NCBI RefSeq assembly: GCF_001586775.1
Contig: NZ_LQXS01000002.1
Span: forward strand, 124,001 to 188,000
DNA length: 64,000 nt
Source of the DNA: Sphingobacterium populi
GTDB lineage: Bacteria > Bacteroidota > Bacteroidia > Sphingobacteriales > Sphingobacteriaceae
Direction of reading: 5' to 3'
Part shown: one piece after another, positions 1-9,445 of the stretch
How positions within the stretch are numbered: the stretch's first letter is position 1
Layout of the letters: each line of letters opens with the position of its first letter
Notes under the pieces: model-generated
What the model saw: the letters and a program-made list of their open reading frames with translations, nothing else
What the model was told of the DNA's origin: nothing
The model's database searches: none
Translations under genes and position numbers: made by a program

Positions 1-37
1 AGCGTTGCAGTATAGCTTGAAATTGTTTACGACTCAT
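1..37 (-). CDS. FecR-like anti-sigma factor, N-terminal fragment (runs off window)
   Basis: Only the first 12 codons are visible, read leftward from the ATG at 37 and cut by the window edge. They encode MSRKQFQAILQR, which resembles the start of Bacteroidota FecR anti-sigma factors (an N-terminal helix before the sigma-binding region). It lies directly downstream of the ECF sigma gene on the same strand, where fecR normally sits. In this family FecR is an inner-membrane protein that holds the sigma factor until a TonB-dependent receptor signals. The assignment rests mainly on position, because so little protein is visible. Confidence 0.5.
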   Translation of the reverse strand, partial: MSRKQFQAILQR

Positions 38-50
38 CAGAAAAGTCAGT

Positions 51-106
51 TTATAGTGTATATCGGTTAGCGAACGCAGAAAATAATCCGGCGATCTACA
101 CTATAA
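51..106. repeat. Inverted repeat between sigma factor and anti-sigma gene
   Basis: TTATAGTGTA at 51-60 is the exact reverse complement of TACACTATAA at 97-106, with a 36-nt loop. It lies in the spacer between the ECF sigma gene and the downstream anti-sigma start, so it would form a stem in the 5' leader of the anti-sigma message or serve as an operator. The role is not known. Confidence 0.5.
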
Positions 107-163
107 GTAGCACAAGTAAGCCACACCCCTAAATAAAAATTGAACTTTTTTTATTTCCTTGTT

Positions 164-763
164 TTAGGAAAATAGAACTGTGCTACTGAACCCAATAGCG
201 ACAATACCTATCGTAAGGTAGTCGCGTAATACGATACGCAATGTCTTTAGGGATTTGGTGATGTGGTATTCTACTGCTTTTTCAGATAGATGAAGGGCTA
301 GCGCAATCTTTTTTATTGGTTGGAATTCTATGCGGCTCATCAAGAATATTTGTCGTGTCTTGGGTGACAAGCGCTCTAACCCGTTGTAAAGCTGCTCCAT
401 CAGTTCTTTAGCAGCCAACGTATCCAGGCTATTGTTTTGCTGCTGTAATTCATCTTCCGATTGCGTAATGTGCATAAAGCGCTCGACTTTAATTCGTGAT
501 TTAAGATGATTGATAAAACTGAATTTCGCGGCGGCGGCGAAGTAAGCTGGGAGATATTGGATCTGTAAATCGGCACGGCGCTCCCACAGAGATACAAAGA
601 TCTTCTGCGTCAGCTCTTCGGACAATTCTTGATCACCTGATTTTGCATAAAGCTGTCTAAATGATGACCGCCAGAAGCGTCTATATATTTCCTCAAACGC
701 TTTGTGATCACTTTCTTTTAACTTGGACAGCAGTATCTCGTTGGTTAGTTCGGAGTCCTGCAT
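164..763 (-). CDS. ECF RNA polymerase sigma factor (FecI type)
   Basis: A 199-aa sigma-70 family protein of the extracytoplasmic-function class. It directs RNA polymerase to a small regulon, usually polysaccharide- or iron-uptake genes next to a FecR and a SusC/D or TonB receptor. Region 2 spans roughly residues 15-90 (acidic, aromatic, with SLWERR). Region 4 spans roughly 130-177, with LSPKTRQIFLMSR followed by an HTH (EKAVEYHITKSLKTLR). The C-terminus is hydrophobic (GIVAIGFSSTVLF), as in many Bacteroidota FecI proteins. The start at 763 gives a complete N-terminus. The partial FecR-like start downstream supports a sigma/anti-sigma pair; the target system lies outside the window. Confidence 0.9.
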   Translation of the reverse strand: MQDSELTNEILLSKLKESDHKAFEEIYRRFWRSSFRQLYAKSGDQELSEELTQKIFVSLWERRADLQIQYLPAYFAAAAKFSFINHLKSRIKVERFMHITQSEDELQQQNNSLDTLAAKELMEQLYNGLERLSPKTRQIFLMSRIEFQPIKKIALALHLSEKAVEYHITKSLKTLRIVLRDYLTIGIVAIGFSSTVLFS

Positions 764-830
764 AGGTAGTTCACAGTTAGTGTTTATAAATATATATGAA
801 TTTGTTACAAATCACAAAATTACATATACG

Positions 831-861
831 AAAAAAGCTCCCAGTTGGACTGGAAGCTTTT
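831..861 (-). terminator. Rho-independent terminator after rpsJ
   Basis: Read on the minus strand, AGCTTCCAG pairs with CTGGGAGCT (one G-U pair) around a 5-nt loop and is followed by a T run. It lies 24 nt past the rpsJ stop codon and would end the str operon before the sigma factor gene. Confidence 0.8.
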
Positions 862-884
862 AGATTTTTCAGATTGAAAATCGA

Positions 885-1190
885 TCACACTTTGATTTCA
901 ACTTCAACGCCTGAAGGCAATTCAAGTTTCATCAACGCGTCAACTGTTTTAGAGTTAGAAGAGTAGATATCCAATAGTCTTTTGTAAGCACTTAATTGGA
1001 ACTGCTCACGCGCTTTTTTGTTAACGTGTGGTGAACGTAAAACCGTATAGATTTTTTTCTCTGTAGGCAATGGAATTGGTCCGCTAACTACTGCACCTGT
1101 AGGTTTTACCGTTTTTACGATTTTCTCAGCTGATTTGTCAACCAAGTTGTAATCGTAAGATTTCAATTTGATTCTGATTCTTTGGCTCAT
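885..1190 (-). CDS. rpsJ: 30S ribosomal protein S10
   Basis: A 101-aa protein of the usual S10 length, a component of the 30S head and also the NusE antitermination factor. Conserved features include [15 protein letters not shown] at the N-terminus, [22 protein letters not shown] in the middle, and [16 protein letters not shown] at the end. It is the last gene of rpsL-rpsG-fusA-rpsJ and is followed by a hairpin terminator. In many bacteria rpsJ opens the S10 operon (rplC next). Here no rplC follows, so the two clusters are separated or differently arranged. Confidence 0.97.
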   Translation of the reverse strand: MSQRIRIKLKSYDYNLVDKSAEKIVKTVKPTGAVVSGPIPLPTEKKIYTVLRSPHVNKKAREQFQLSAYKRLLDIYSSNSKTVDALMKLELPSGVEVEIKV

Positions 1191-1271
1191 TGTTTATTGT
1201 TTAATTGTTTTAAAAAGATCGCCAATTAGAGCTATTAACAACTGGCGATCGGTTTATTTTTGAGGACTGAA

Positions 1272-3394
1272 TTATTCTTCAGTACCTTTAAGTTTACCTT
1301 TTGCTTTCGCGATTACTTCTTCCATCACGTTACGAGGAGCTTCTGCATAGTGATCGAACTCCATCGTAGATGTAGCACGTCCAGAAGTAATCGTACGCAA
1401 TTGAGTCACGTAACCAAACATCTCAGAAAGTGGAACTAATGCTTTGATTACTTGAGCACCATTACGAGAATCAAGACCTTGCATCTGACCACGACGACGG
1501 TTCAAGTCACCCATTACATCACCCATGTTTTCTTCTGGAGTCAATACTTCGATTTTCATGATTGGCTCCATCAATACTGGAGAACATTTTGGCAATGCCT
1601 CACGGTATGCTTGACGACCTGCTAACTCGAAAGATAGTGAATCTGAATCGACTGCGTGGAATGAACCATCGATCAAACGAACTTTCATACCAGATAATGG
1701 ATATCCAGCCAATACACCGTTTGCCATTGAAGTTTCAAAACCTTTCTGAACAGAAGGGATAAATTCTTTAGGGATTTTACCACCAACGATCTCGTTCACG
1801 AATTGAAGTGGAGATTTTGACAAGTCGTGATCTTCATCTGCTGGAGAGATTACCACTTTAATGTCCGCAAATTTACCACGACCACCTGATTGTTTCTTGA
1901 ATACTTCACGGTGCTCAGTAGTACCGTTGATAGACTCTTTGTAAGAAACTTGAGGAGCTCCTTGGTTTACTTCTACTTTGAACTCACGTTTCAAACGATC
2001 GATCAAGATCTCTAAGTGAAGCTCACCCATACCAGAGATTACGGTTTGACCAGTATCTTCGTCGGTGTTCACAACGAATGTTGGATCCTCTTCAGCCAAT
2101 TTACCAAGACCAATACCCAAACGATCCATATCAGCTTGTGTTTTTGGCTCGATCGCTAAACCGATAACCGGCTCAGGGAAGTTCATCGACTCTAACACGA
2201 TAGGGTGTTTTTCATCACAAAGTGTATCACCTGTTTTGATGTCTTTGAAACCTACTACTGCACCGATATCACCAGCCTCGATGAAAGGGATAGGATTTTG
2301 CTTGTTAGCGTGCATTTGGAAGATACGAGAGATACGCTCTTTGTTACCAGAACGTGTGTTCAATACGTAAGAACCTGCATCTAATTTACCAGAGTATGCA
2401 CGGATGAAACACAAACGACCTACGAATGGGTCAGTCGCGATTTTGAATCCTAAAGCCGCGAAAGGCTCGTTTACATCTGGCTTACGCAATAATTCAGCAC
2501 CAGTGTCAGGATGTGTACCTTGAACACCTTCTGAATCCATTGGCGAAGGCAATAATTCCATTACCAAGTCAAGCATGGTTTGTACACCTTTGTTTTTGAA
2601 AGATGAACCACATACCATAGGTACGATAGAGTTATCTAAAACAGCTGCACGTAATGCGTTCAAGATTTCGCGCTCAGTCAATGAATTAGGATCTTCGAAG
2701 ATTTCTCCATCAAAGTCTCATCATATCCAGCTACTGCTTCCAATAATTTCTCGCGGTATTCAGCCACCTCGTCCAACATATCGTCAGGAATTGGCACTTC
2801 TGTAAAGGTCATTCCTTTATCGTGCTCGTTCCATACGATACCACGGTTGTTGATCAAATCAACCACACCTTTGAAGGTATCTTCGGCACCGATTGGCAAT
2901 TGCAAAGCAACAGCTTCAGAACCTAACATAGATTTTACTTGACCAACAACTTTCAAGAAGTCAGCACCAGAACGGTCCATTTTGTTTACGAAACCAATAC
3001 GTGGCACTTTGTAGTTATCAGCCAAACGCCAGTTTGTCTCAGACTGTGGCTCTACTCCGTCTACTGCGGAGAATAAGAATACCAATCCGTCTAATACACG
3101 CAAAGAACGGTTTACCTCTACGGTAAAATCCACGTGTCCTGGCGTATCAATTACGTTTACTTGGTATTTTTTGTCGCGGTAGTTCCAGAAAACTGTAGTA
3201 GCTGCTGAAGTGATCGTGATACCACGCTCTGCTTCTTGCTCCATCCAGTCCATGGTAGATGCACCTTCGTGAACCTCACCGATTTTGTGGTTTACGCCAG
3301 AGTAGTAAAGGATACGCTCTGTCGTTGTAGTCTTACCAGCATCGATGTGGGCAGCGATACCAATATTTCTAGTTAATCTTAAATCTCTTGCCAT
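1272..3394 (-). pseudogene. fusA: Elongation factor G, frameshifted by one missing base
   Basis: The gene encodes the translocation GTPase EF-G in two adjacent frames. The N-terminal part (2678-3394) has the G1 motif AHIDAGKTT, the G2 region [13 protein letters not shown] (G3) and NKMD (G4). The C-terminal part (1272-2681) holds domains II-V. Homology runs without a gap across the junction if one T is restored near 2701: the read has GAGAAATCTTCG where GAGAAATTCTTCG would give [14 protein letters not shown]. Total length after repair is about 705 aa, normal for EF-G. It sits in the str operon between rpsG and rpsJ. EF-G is essential, so a base-calling error or a second functional copy elsewhere is more likely than a true null. 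Confidence 0.93.
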
Positions 3395-3526
3395 AATAAT
3401 TTTAAAGCGATAGGCTAATGCCTGTATTGTTGTTCAATGTTTTTAAATAAGTACACCGGCTTTGTCAAGCCCTTGCGGGATGTCAAAGCCGGCGTATGCC
3501 TTATTAGATTCTGGTTGTTTTCACGA

Positions 3527-3994
3527 TTAGAATCTGAAGTGTGAGAACGCTTTGTTAGCTTCCGCCATTTTGTGCGTATCTTCTTTCTTCTTCACAGCTG
3601 CACCTTCACCTTTAGAAGCTGAAATGATTTCTCCTGCTAATTTTTCGAACATAGTTTTTTCACCACGTTTGCGAGCATAAGAAATTAACCATTTCATACC
3701 CAAAGCGATTTTACGATCTGGACGAACTTCCATAGGAACTTGGAAGTTAGCACCACCTACACGACGTGATTTTACCTCTACGGCAGGCATCACATTGTTT
3801 AATGCTTTTTTCCAAGCTTCAAGACCGTTCTCTTGAGTTTTTGACTCTACTAATTCTACTGCATCGTAAAAGATAGAATATGCGATAGATTTTTTACCAT
3901 CGAACATCATGTTGTTTACGAAACGCGTTACCTGAACGTCATTAAACTTCGGATCAGGTAAAATGATTCTCTTTTTTGGTTTTGACTTTCTCAT
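3527..3994 (-). CDS. rpsG: 30S ribosomal protein S7
   Basis: A 155-aa primary 16S rRNA-binding protein that nucleates assembly of the 30S head and contacts the E-site tRNA. Recognisable blocks are [18 protein letters not shown] near the N-terminus, the [14 protein letters not shown] loop and the [16 protein letters not shown] helix. The C-terminus ends NKAFSHFRF, the form usual in Bacteroidota. It lies 19 nt downstream of rpsL and upstream of fusA in the str operon, all on the minus strand. Confidence 0.98.
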   Translation of the reverse strand: MRKSKPKKRIILPDPKFNDVQVTRFVNNMMFDGKKSIAYSIFYDAVELVESKTQENGLEAWKKALNNVMPAVEVKSRRVGGANFQVPMEVRPDRKIALGMKWLISYARKRGEKTMFEKLAGEIISASKGEGAAVKKKEDTHKMAEANKAFSHFRF

Positions 3995-4013
3995 TTTATT
4001 TTCCTCCGTTTAA

Positions 4014-4427
4014 TTATTTCTTTTTGCCTTTAGCAGGAGCTGCTGCTGCTTGTCCTGGTTTAGGACGTTTAGTTCCGTATTTAGAACGACGTTGGTTACG
4101 ACCAGCTACACCTGATGTATCTAAAGCACCACGGATGATGTGGTAACGTACACCTGGTAAATCTTTCACACGACCACCGCGGATTAACACGATAGAGTGC
4201 TCTTGCAAGTTGTGGCCTTCTCCTGGAATGTAGGCATTCACCTCTTTACCATTTGTAAGACGTACACGCGCAACTTTACGCATTGCTGAGTTTGGTTTTT
4301 TAGGGGTAGTAGTATATACACGTGTACATACACCTCTTCGCTGTGGACATGAGTCCAACGCTGGTGACTTACTCTTGTCAACCAGAGCTACTCTACCTTT
4401 TCTAACTAATTGTTGAATAGTAGGCAT
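4014..4427 (-). CDS. rpsL: 30S ribosomal protein S12
   Basis: A 137-aa decoding-centre protein, first gene of the str operon. The conserved blocks [28 protein letters not shown] and [13 protein letters not shown] are present. The lysines where streptomycin-resistance substitutions usually occur (in KKPNS and RVKDLPG) are the wild-type residues. The C-terminal extension is Ala/Lys rich ([14 protein letters not shown]). A perfect Bacteroidota -7 box lies about 50 nt upstream of the ATG. Confidence 0.98.
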   Translation of the reverse strand: MPTIQQLVRKGRVALVDKSKSPALDSCPQRRGVCTRVYTTTPKKPNSAMRKVARVRLTNGKEVNAYIPGEGHNLQEHSIVLIRGGRVKDLPGVRYHIIRGALDTSGVAGRNQRRSKYGTKRPKPGQAAAAPAKGKKK

Positions 4428-4476
4428 TTACCTGTTCTAGTTTTTTAATTCGTTTAAAATTAATTTTTAAAGTCCG

Positions 4477-4484
4477 CAAAGATA
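4477..4484 (-). promoter_or_regulatory. Bacteroidota -7 box of the str operon promoter
   Basis: On the minus strand this reads TATCTTTG, a perfect match to TAnnTTTG, followed by CGG and about 50 nt of AT-rich leader before rpsL. A clear -33 TTG cannot be pointed to with certainty. Confidence 0.7.
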
Positions 4485-4740
4485 CTTATTCCCTTTTGAA
4501 TATTAAATAGTTAGATGTAAATAGTTGCTGTGTTTTTATTATTTATTACTATTCTCTAGGTGGAATGTAAAATAAGGGCATCTTAATATTAAGCATAATG
4601 GCTCTACCAGTGCCAATAACTATTTCATGCTCAATAGCAATCTTACATAATTATTTTGCTTATTTCGTATGTTTATGGCATGTAATTTGTCAAATGCACA
4701 AAAACTATTTAAAACATTAATAATTTACCTTTTTAAAACT

Positions 4741-5196
4741 ATGAAAAATAAGTTGGTAGCTGCTATTGTAGTGGCGTTGGTGACATTTGCATTTGTTGGA
4801 TGTTCTAAGGATGATGATAATCCTACATCTGATAAAGGAGTATTAAAGGTTACTGTTACAGCCGAAGGGTACACGGGAGAAGGCGGAAGTACTATGTCTG
4901 CGCAAGTAATTGGTTCAAGTGCTCAAGGTCCTACATTATGGAAAGTTAACGGAGCAGCAGGTACATCAGGTCAATCAATTTATGACTTAAACAAAGAGTA
5001 TTTTGCTGGTGGAAAAACGGCAACATTCGAAAGCACATCTTCCTATCTTGCTGCCAGTGTAACAATTTCTGCTGCAGCCTTCACGCAGCCTTTTAAATTA
5101 GTTTATAAAATTGAACAAGGCGGTCGAGTGATTGTTGAACAAACCAAAGATATTTTACCAGATACTACACCTACTGTGCTTAGTTTTCAATACTAA
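4741..5196 (+). CDS. Small exported lipoprotein of unknown function
   Basis: I chose the ATG at 4741 (151 aa) because it gives a standard lipoprotein signal: MKNKLVAAIVVALVTFAF followed by the lipobox VGC, then a charged linker (SKDDDNPTSD). The mature part is about 130 residues, rich in Thr, Ser, Gly and Ala, and looks like a single beta-sandwich domain, but I do not recognise a family. An upstream in-frame ATG at 4669 would place 24 extra residues before the signal peptide and is unlikely. The gene stands alone on the plus strand and is followed by a strong terminator. Confidence 0.75.
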   Translation: MKNKLVAAIVVALVTFAFVGCSKDDDNPTSDKGVLKVTVTAEGYTGEGGSTMSAQVIGSSAQGPTLWKVNGAAGTSGQSIYDLNKEYFAGGKTATFESTSSYLAASVTISAAAFTQPFKLVYKIEQGGRVIVEQTKDILPDTTPTVLSFQY

Positions 5197-5213
5197 GTTA
5201 GTTTGGTCAATAC

Positions 5214-5247
5214 AAAGCGCCAGGACATCAGTTCTGGCGCTTTTTTT
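5214..5247 (+). terminator. Strong rho-independent terminator
   Basis: AAAGCGCCAG and CTGGCGCTTT form a 10-bp perfect stem around a 10-nt loop, followed by a run of T. It lies 17 nt after the lipoprotein stop codon. Confidence 0.9.
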
Positions 5248-5312
5248 AGTTATAGTATTCTGCTTATGGCAGATTACCTTGTCGTACTTCGTCGCTAGGA
5301 CGATGAGATACA

Positions 5313-5591
5313 CTACAAAACATCCCGAATCTCTTCATCTTTGTCGAATACGCTTTTAGCAAAAGGACAAAGTGGCAAGATTTTGATGTTCTTTGCTCTC
5401 GCGAAACTCACGATCTCCATCAGTATGATCTTACCGACACCTCTTCCTTTAAAATCAGGATTTACCTCCGTATGATCGATAATGATCCGGCTGTCGCCGG
5501 CCCAAGAATAAGTCATTCTCCCTGCTTCTTTATGATCTTCTGTTGCTTTGAAATAGCCTTTATTATCGTGATTTACCTGTTCTATTTGCAT
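5313..5591 (-). CDS. Small GNAT-fold N-acetyltransferase (YjdJ type)
   Basis: A 92-aa protein of the short GCN5-related acetyltransferase family (Acetyltransf_CG type), about half the size of normal GNATs. Its acetyl-CoA loop is KGRGVGKIILMEIVSFAR. The family signature ends LCPFAKSVFDK, where the Cys lies in a conserved CPFA/CPYV block. An IDHTEV strand precedes the loop. The substrate is unknown for the family. It lies immediately downstream of rnr on the same strand (35 nt gap), so the two are probably co-transcribed. Confidence 0.85.
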   Translation of the reverse strand: MQIEQVNHDNKGYFKATEDHKEAGRMTYSWAGDSRIIIDHTEVNPDFKGRGVGKIILMEIVSFARAKNIKILPLCPFAKSVFDKDEEIRDVL

Positions 5592-5626
5592 GGTGTTTGC
5601 TCTTTAAATGCTTTTCGTGAATTACC

Positions 5627-7756
5627 CTAGCTTACTAAGGTAAAATCAATTTGACGTTTCTCCAGATCTACTTTTTTGACTTTGATCTGTACCTCATCGC
5701 CAAGTTGATACACTTTTTTCTTGCGCTGTCCGATGATGGCATAATTCTTTTCGTCTAATGTGTAGAAGTCATCGTTGATGTCGCGTAAGCGAATCATTCC
5801 TTCACACTTATTCTCTTCAATTTCTACGTACATGCCCCATTCAGTCACGCCAGAAATTAATCCGGTGTATTCTACGCCGATCTGATCTTGCAAGAATTCT
5901 GCTTGTTTGTATTTGATGGATGCGCGCTCTGCTTCTGCTGCTTTCTTTTCCATCTGCGAGCTGTGCTCGCACAATTTCTCGTAATGCTCTGGATTGACCT
6001 GCTCGCCGCCATCTAAATAGAATTGTAGCAGGCGATGTACCATCACATCGGGATATCGGCGAATAGGCGAGGTGAAGTGTGTGTAGTAGTCAAAAGCCAA
6101 TCCATAATGCGAAGTGTGTTTGGTGGTGTAGATCGCTTTGGCCATCGAACGCACCGCTAACGAGGTCAATATGTTTTGCTCTTTCTGCCCTTCGATCTTG
6201 GTCATCAGCGCATTCAGCGATTTGGCGGTTTCTTTATCCGTGCGGGTATTCATTTTGTGGCCAAATCGTGAGGCGAACTGAGAGAAGGAAGCTAGCGCAT
6301 CGGGTTTTGGTACATCGTGGAAGCGATAAACAAAGGTCGGTTTATTCTTTCCTTTGCCGCGCTTACCGATGAACTCAGCCACGCGTCTGTTCGCTAATAG
6401 CATAAAATCTTCGATCAGCTTGTGTGCATCCTTACGTACTTTGGTATATACGCCTGTCGGTTTACCATTTTCGTCGAGGTGGAATTTTACTTCTTCGGAT
6501 TCGAAGCTGATGGCACCACTTTTGAATTTCTTTTCACGTAGGATGTATGCAAGCTCATTGAGCTTTAAAATTTCTTCAGCAAAATCACCTGATTTATTTT
6601 CGATTACTTCTTGCGCTTCCTCATAAGTGAAGCGGCGATCGGAATGAATAACGGTGCGGCCAAACCATTCGTTTTGAATCTGTGCTTGATCGTTCAATTC
6701 AAAGACGGCCGAGAAACACAGTTTGTCTTCTTTGGGTCGGAGTGAACACAGGTTGTTGGACAAGCGCTCGGGCAGCATGGGAATCACACGATCTACCAGA
6801 TAGACGGAGGTGCCGCGGTCAAAAGCTTCCTTATCAAGTGGTGAATCAGGAATTACATAATGCGACACATCGGCGATGTGCACACCGATTTCGTAGTTGC
6901 CATTTTCCAGTTGTTCGAAGGAGATCGCATCATCAAAATCTTTGGCATCCAACGGGTCAATCGTAAAGGTTGTCGTGCCTCTAAAATCACGTCTCTTAGC
7001 GATCTCTTCAGTGGTGATTTCGGTTGAGATATTTTTGGATTCTTCTTCCACTTCTTGAGGGAAATTAAGTGGGAAGCCGAAGTCTGCCAAGATCGCATTC
7101 ATCTCGGTATTGTTCTCTCCTTTTTTGCCCAATACATTCTTCACAATGCCGATCGGATTCTTGGCGCTGCGCGGCCATTCCAAAATCGATACTAATACCT
7201 TTTCGCCATTCTTCGCACTATTCAAATTGTCCAACGGGATGAAGATGTCGTGATGCATTTTTCGGTCGTCCGCGACGAAGAAAGCGAAGCTTCCGGAGAT
7301 GTCGATAGTACCTGTGAAATCGGTCTTTGCGCGCTGTATGATTTCGACCACTTCACCTTCTTTTTTGCGACCGCCTTTACGCTCAAAAACGTGCACTTTG
7401 ACAAGGTCGCCATGCAGCGCTTGTCGAAGCTTTCGGGGAGCAACAAAGATGTCTCCATCTTCTGAATCTTCGGGAACGATGAAGGCCGATCCGTCAGCAG
7501 TCATGTCGACTTTGCCGGACACATATACCTTCAAAGATTTCAATTTGTACTTGCCCCGATCATGAGATACGAATAATCCGTTTTTGGAGTTGTCTGACAG
7601 AATGTCTCGTATTGCTTCTTTCGCTTCGTTGTCATCAATATTCAGCTTGGCGCTGACCTGTTTATAGTTGAGTGGTTTGTTGTTTCCTTTCTCAAAAATC
7701 TCTACAATTAGTTTTACGAAAACATCTTTATAGATTTTGTCTGTCTTATTCTTCAT
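5627..7756 (-). CDS. rnr: Ribonuclease R (3'-5' exoribonuclease)
   Basis: A 709-aa processive hydrolytic 3'-5' exoribonuclease of the RNB family, acting on structured RNA in mRNA decay and rRNA quality control. Order: N-terminal winged-helix region, cold-shock domains, the RNB catalytic domain starting near residue 262 with FTIDPLDAKDFDDAISFE (metal-binding aspartates), the SHYGLAFDYYTHFTSPIRRYPD block, and a C-terminal S1 domain (EYTGLISGVTEWGMYVEI). I prefer the start MKNKTDKIY at 7756. An in-frame ATG at 7807 would add 17 residues without family support. The long upstream gap contains a hairpin that separates it from fur. Confidence 0.95.
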   Translation of the reverse strand: MKNKTDKIYKDVFVKLIVEIFEKGNNKPLNYKQVSAKLNIDDNEAKEAIRDILSDNSKNGLFVSHDRGKYKLKSLKVYVSGKVDMTADGSAFIVPEDSEDGDIFVAPRKLRQALHGDLVKVHVFERKGGRKKEGEVVEIIQRAKTDFTGTIDISGSFAFFVADDRKMHHDIFIPLDNLNSAKNGEKVLVSILEWPRSAKNPIGIVKNVLGKKGENNTEMNAILADFGFPLNFPQEVEEESKNISTEITTEEIAKRRDFRGTTTFTIDPLDAKDFDDAISFEQLENGNYEIGVHIADVSHYVIPDSPLDKEAFDRGTSVYLVDRVIPMLPERLSNNLCSLRPKEDKLCFSAVFELNDQAQIQNEWFGRTVIHSDRRFTYEEAQEVIENKSGDFAEEILKLNELAYILREKKFKSGAISFESEEVKFHLDENGKPTGVYTKVRKDAHKLIEDFMLLANRRVAEFIGKRGKGKNKPTFVYRFHDVPKPDALASFSQFASRFGHKMNTRTDKETAKSLNALMTKIEGQKEQNILTSLAVRSMAKAIYTTKHTSHYGLAFDYYTHFTSPIRRYPDVMVHRLLQFYLDGGEQVNPEHYEKLCEHSSQMEKKAAEAERASIKYKQAEFLQDQIGVEYTGLISGVTEWGMYVEIEENKCEGMIRLRDINDDFYTLDEKNYAIIGQRKKKVYQLGDEVQIKVKKVDLEKRQIDFTLVS

Positions 7757-7807
7757 CGTTTCGTGTCGAATTTTTGATTCAATTATAGGCTGGCGAATTG
7801 CGGCCAT

Positions 7808-8173
7808 CTATCGAATGGTGTCTACCCGAAGGTAATCTTTTTTTTGTGGCATATACAAGGTAGAAGGGTAGGGGTAGGGTGTGCTATTTCGAAATGTAAA
7901 TTAAAATAGTATTTTAGCTTATTCAATATTCTGATTATAAAATATTTATAGTATGAATTGCTAAAATTAAAAAGGCTTGTATTGGCAGTTAGGGCAGTAA
8001 ACGCAAAAACCATCATTTGTTGATGGTTTTTGCTAAATAGTATTGCGTGAATAAACAATGCAATAAATAAAATTCAATTAATTAGTTATTAGTGTATTAT
8101 GTGTAATATACTAAATTTTTAGCATATAGAATTTCTCAGAATTTTAGCACATTGTAGCGTGTGGTATATGCTG
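7808..8173. other. Intergenic region between rnr and fur-family gene
   Basis: An AT-rich stretch of about 370 nt. Apart from the hairpin at 8003-8033 and presumably the rnr promoter I see no gene. A 78-codon open frame at 7822-8058 on the minus strand has no recognisable start signal or protein-like composition. Confidence 0.5.
8003..8033. terminator. Bidirectional hairpin terminator
   Basis: GCAAAAACCATCA and TGATGGTTTTTGC form a perfect 13-bp stem around TTTGT, with A runs on one side and T runs on the other. It would terminate fur transcripts about 140 nt past the stop codon. Confidence 0.75.
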
Positions 8174-8629
8174 CTAACTCTGGCACCTATCACAAAGCCC
8201 GACAGCGTTCACGGCGACAGATTGAAGAGCGAAATTTTTGGGAACTCGAATTGGTGGGATTGAGATTTCTTCTAGGCAAATCACGCTATTGCACGAGGAG
8301 CAAATGAAGTGAATGTGCTGATCTTCGTGCTTGTGTTCCGAGCAATTGTGTGAGCAGGTTGCGTAAGTTGCCGTCCCGTGCAAGTCAAATACTTTATGAA
8401 GAATACCCTTCTCTTCGAAGCTGGCTAAGATGCGATATAGCGTCACTCTGTCAGTTTCCTTTCCGAGTAATTTTTCCAATTCCGGTTGTGAGATGGCACT
8501 ATCTTTTGCCGATATAATTTCCAAAACACGGAGTCTGGGCTGGGTTACTTTCAGCTTATTTTTTCGAAGCAAGTCTTTGAAACCTGTCATCTCGCTCGGC
8601 TCTGCCAACCCTTTTTGATCTTCTTTCAT
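8174..8629 (-). CDS. Fur-family metal-responsive transcriptional repressor
   Basis: A 151-aa Fur/Zur/PerR superfamily protein: an N-terminal winged helix (about residues 15-85, with VTQPRLRVLEII and DRVTLYRIL) and a C-terminal dimerisation domain. Two CxxC pairs (C110/C113 and C146/C149) form the structural zinc site. A His/Cys-rich stretch (TCSHNCSEHKHEDQHIHF, about 91-108) probably forms the regulatory metal site. Whether it senses iron or zinc cannot be settled from sequence; the short length and dense Cys/His cluster are compatible with a Zur-like role. It is transcribed alone, with a terminator downstream. Confidence 0.88.
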   Translation of the reverse strand: MKEDQKGLAEPSEMTGFKDLLRKNKLKVTQPRLRVLEIISAKDSAISQPELEKLLGKETDRVTLYRILASFEEKGILHKVFDLHGTATYATCSHNCSEHKHEDQHIHFICSSCNSVICLEEISIPPIRVPKNFALQSVAVNAVGLCDRCQS

Positions 8630-8657
8630 AGGGCATAAAATTACGTATTATATGCAC

Positions 8658-8692
8658 AAAAAAAAACCGTCGCCATGGGATATGACAACGGT
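8658..8692 (-). terminator. Terminator after the transaldolase-like gene
   Basis: On the minus strand ACCGTTGTCA pairs with TGGCGACGGT (two G-U pairs), followed by nine T residues. It lies about 30 nt beyond the aldolase stop codon. Confidence 0.75.
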
Positions 8693-8720
8693 ATTACAAC
8701 GGTCCAAAAGAGGTCCGATA

Positions 8721-9380
8721 TTATTTGCCAGCAGCCTTATTATAGTCTGCCAAAAACTGTGTAAGTCCACTGTCTGTAAGTGGGTGTTTCAACAACGAAA
8801 GCATCGCCGAAAGTGGTCCAGTCATCACATCTGCTCCGAGCTTAGCACAACCCAAAATGTGTGCACTGTGACGTACTGAAGCCGCCAAGATTTGAGTCTC
8901 GAATGCGTAGTTGTCATAGATCAAACGGATCTCCTCGATTAATGCTAAACCGTCTACAGAGATATCGTCCAAACGACCGATAAATGGAGATACATAAGTC
9001 GCCCCAGCCTTCGCTGCAAGTAGTGCTTGACCAGCTGAAAATACTAATGTACAATTGGTTTTGATTCCCTTGCTCGAGAAGTATTTTATGGCCTTTATAC
9101 CGTCTTTAATCATAGGCACTTTGACCACTATTTTAGCATTTAAAGCGGCTAATGCTTCGCCTTCTTTGATCATCTCGTCGTAGGTCGTAGCGATTACTTC
9201 AGCACTTACATCACCATCCACGATATCGCAGATTGCTCTGTAGTGATTCAAGATATTGTCCTGTCCTGAAATACCCTCTTTGGCCATTAGGCTCGGGTTA
9301 GTGGTTACCCCATCTAATACGCCCAAATCCTGCGCTTCTTTGATTTGCTCCAGATTTGCCGTGTCGATAAAAAACTTCAT
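8721..9380 (-). CDS. fsa: Fructose-6-phosphate aldolase / short transaldolase
   Basis: A 219-aa class I aldolase of the TalC/FSA family. The Schiff-base lysine lies in IVVKVPM (K87). Other family blocks are [58 protein letters not shown] and [21 protein letters not shown]. It either transfers a dihydroxyacetone unit in the non-oxidative pentose phosphate pathway or cleaves fructose-6-phosphate; sequence alone does not separate these. It is monocistronic, with a TAACTTTG -7 box upstream and a terminator downstream. Confidence 0.93.
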   Translation of the reverse strand: MKFFIDTANLEQIKEAQDLGVLDGVTTNPSLMAKEGISGQDNILNHYRAICDIVDGDVSAEVIATTYDEMIKEGEALAALNAKIVVKVPMIKDGIKAIKYFSSKGIKTNCTLVFSAGQALLAAKAGATYVSPFIGRLDDISVDGLALIEEIRLIYDNYAFETQILAASVRHSAHILGCAKLGADVMTGPLSAMLSLLKHPLTDSGLTQFLADYNKAAGK

Positions 9381-9445
9381 ATTCGATGTATTGATTTTTA
9401 GTGTATTAACTTATTGGTGAAAACTAACATATAGGTTAGTTGTTC

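Noticed and set aside
2575..2805. Plus-strand open frame across the fusA frameshift
   Set aside because: It is an antisense frame with no start signal; the EF-G homology on the minus strand explains the region.
7822..8058. 78-codon open frame between rnr and the Fur-family gene
   Set aside because: It overlaps a perfect terminator palindrome, has a low-complexity composition (Phe, Asn, Lys) and no recognisable start signal.
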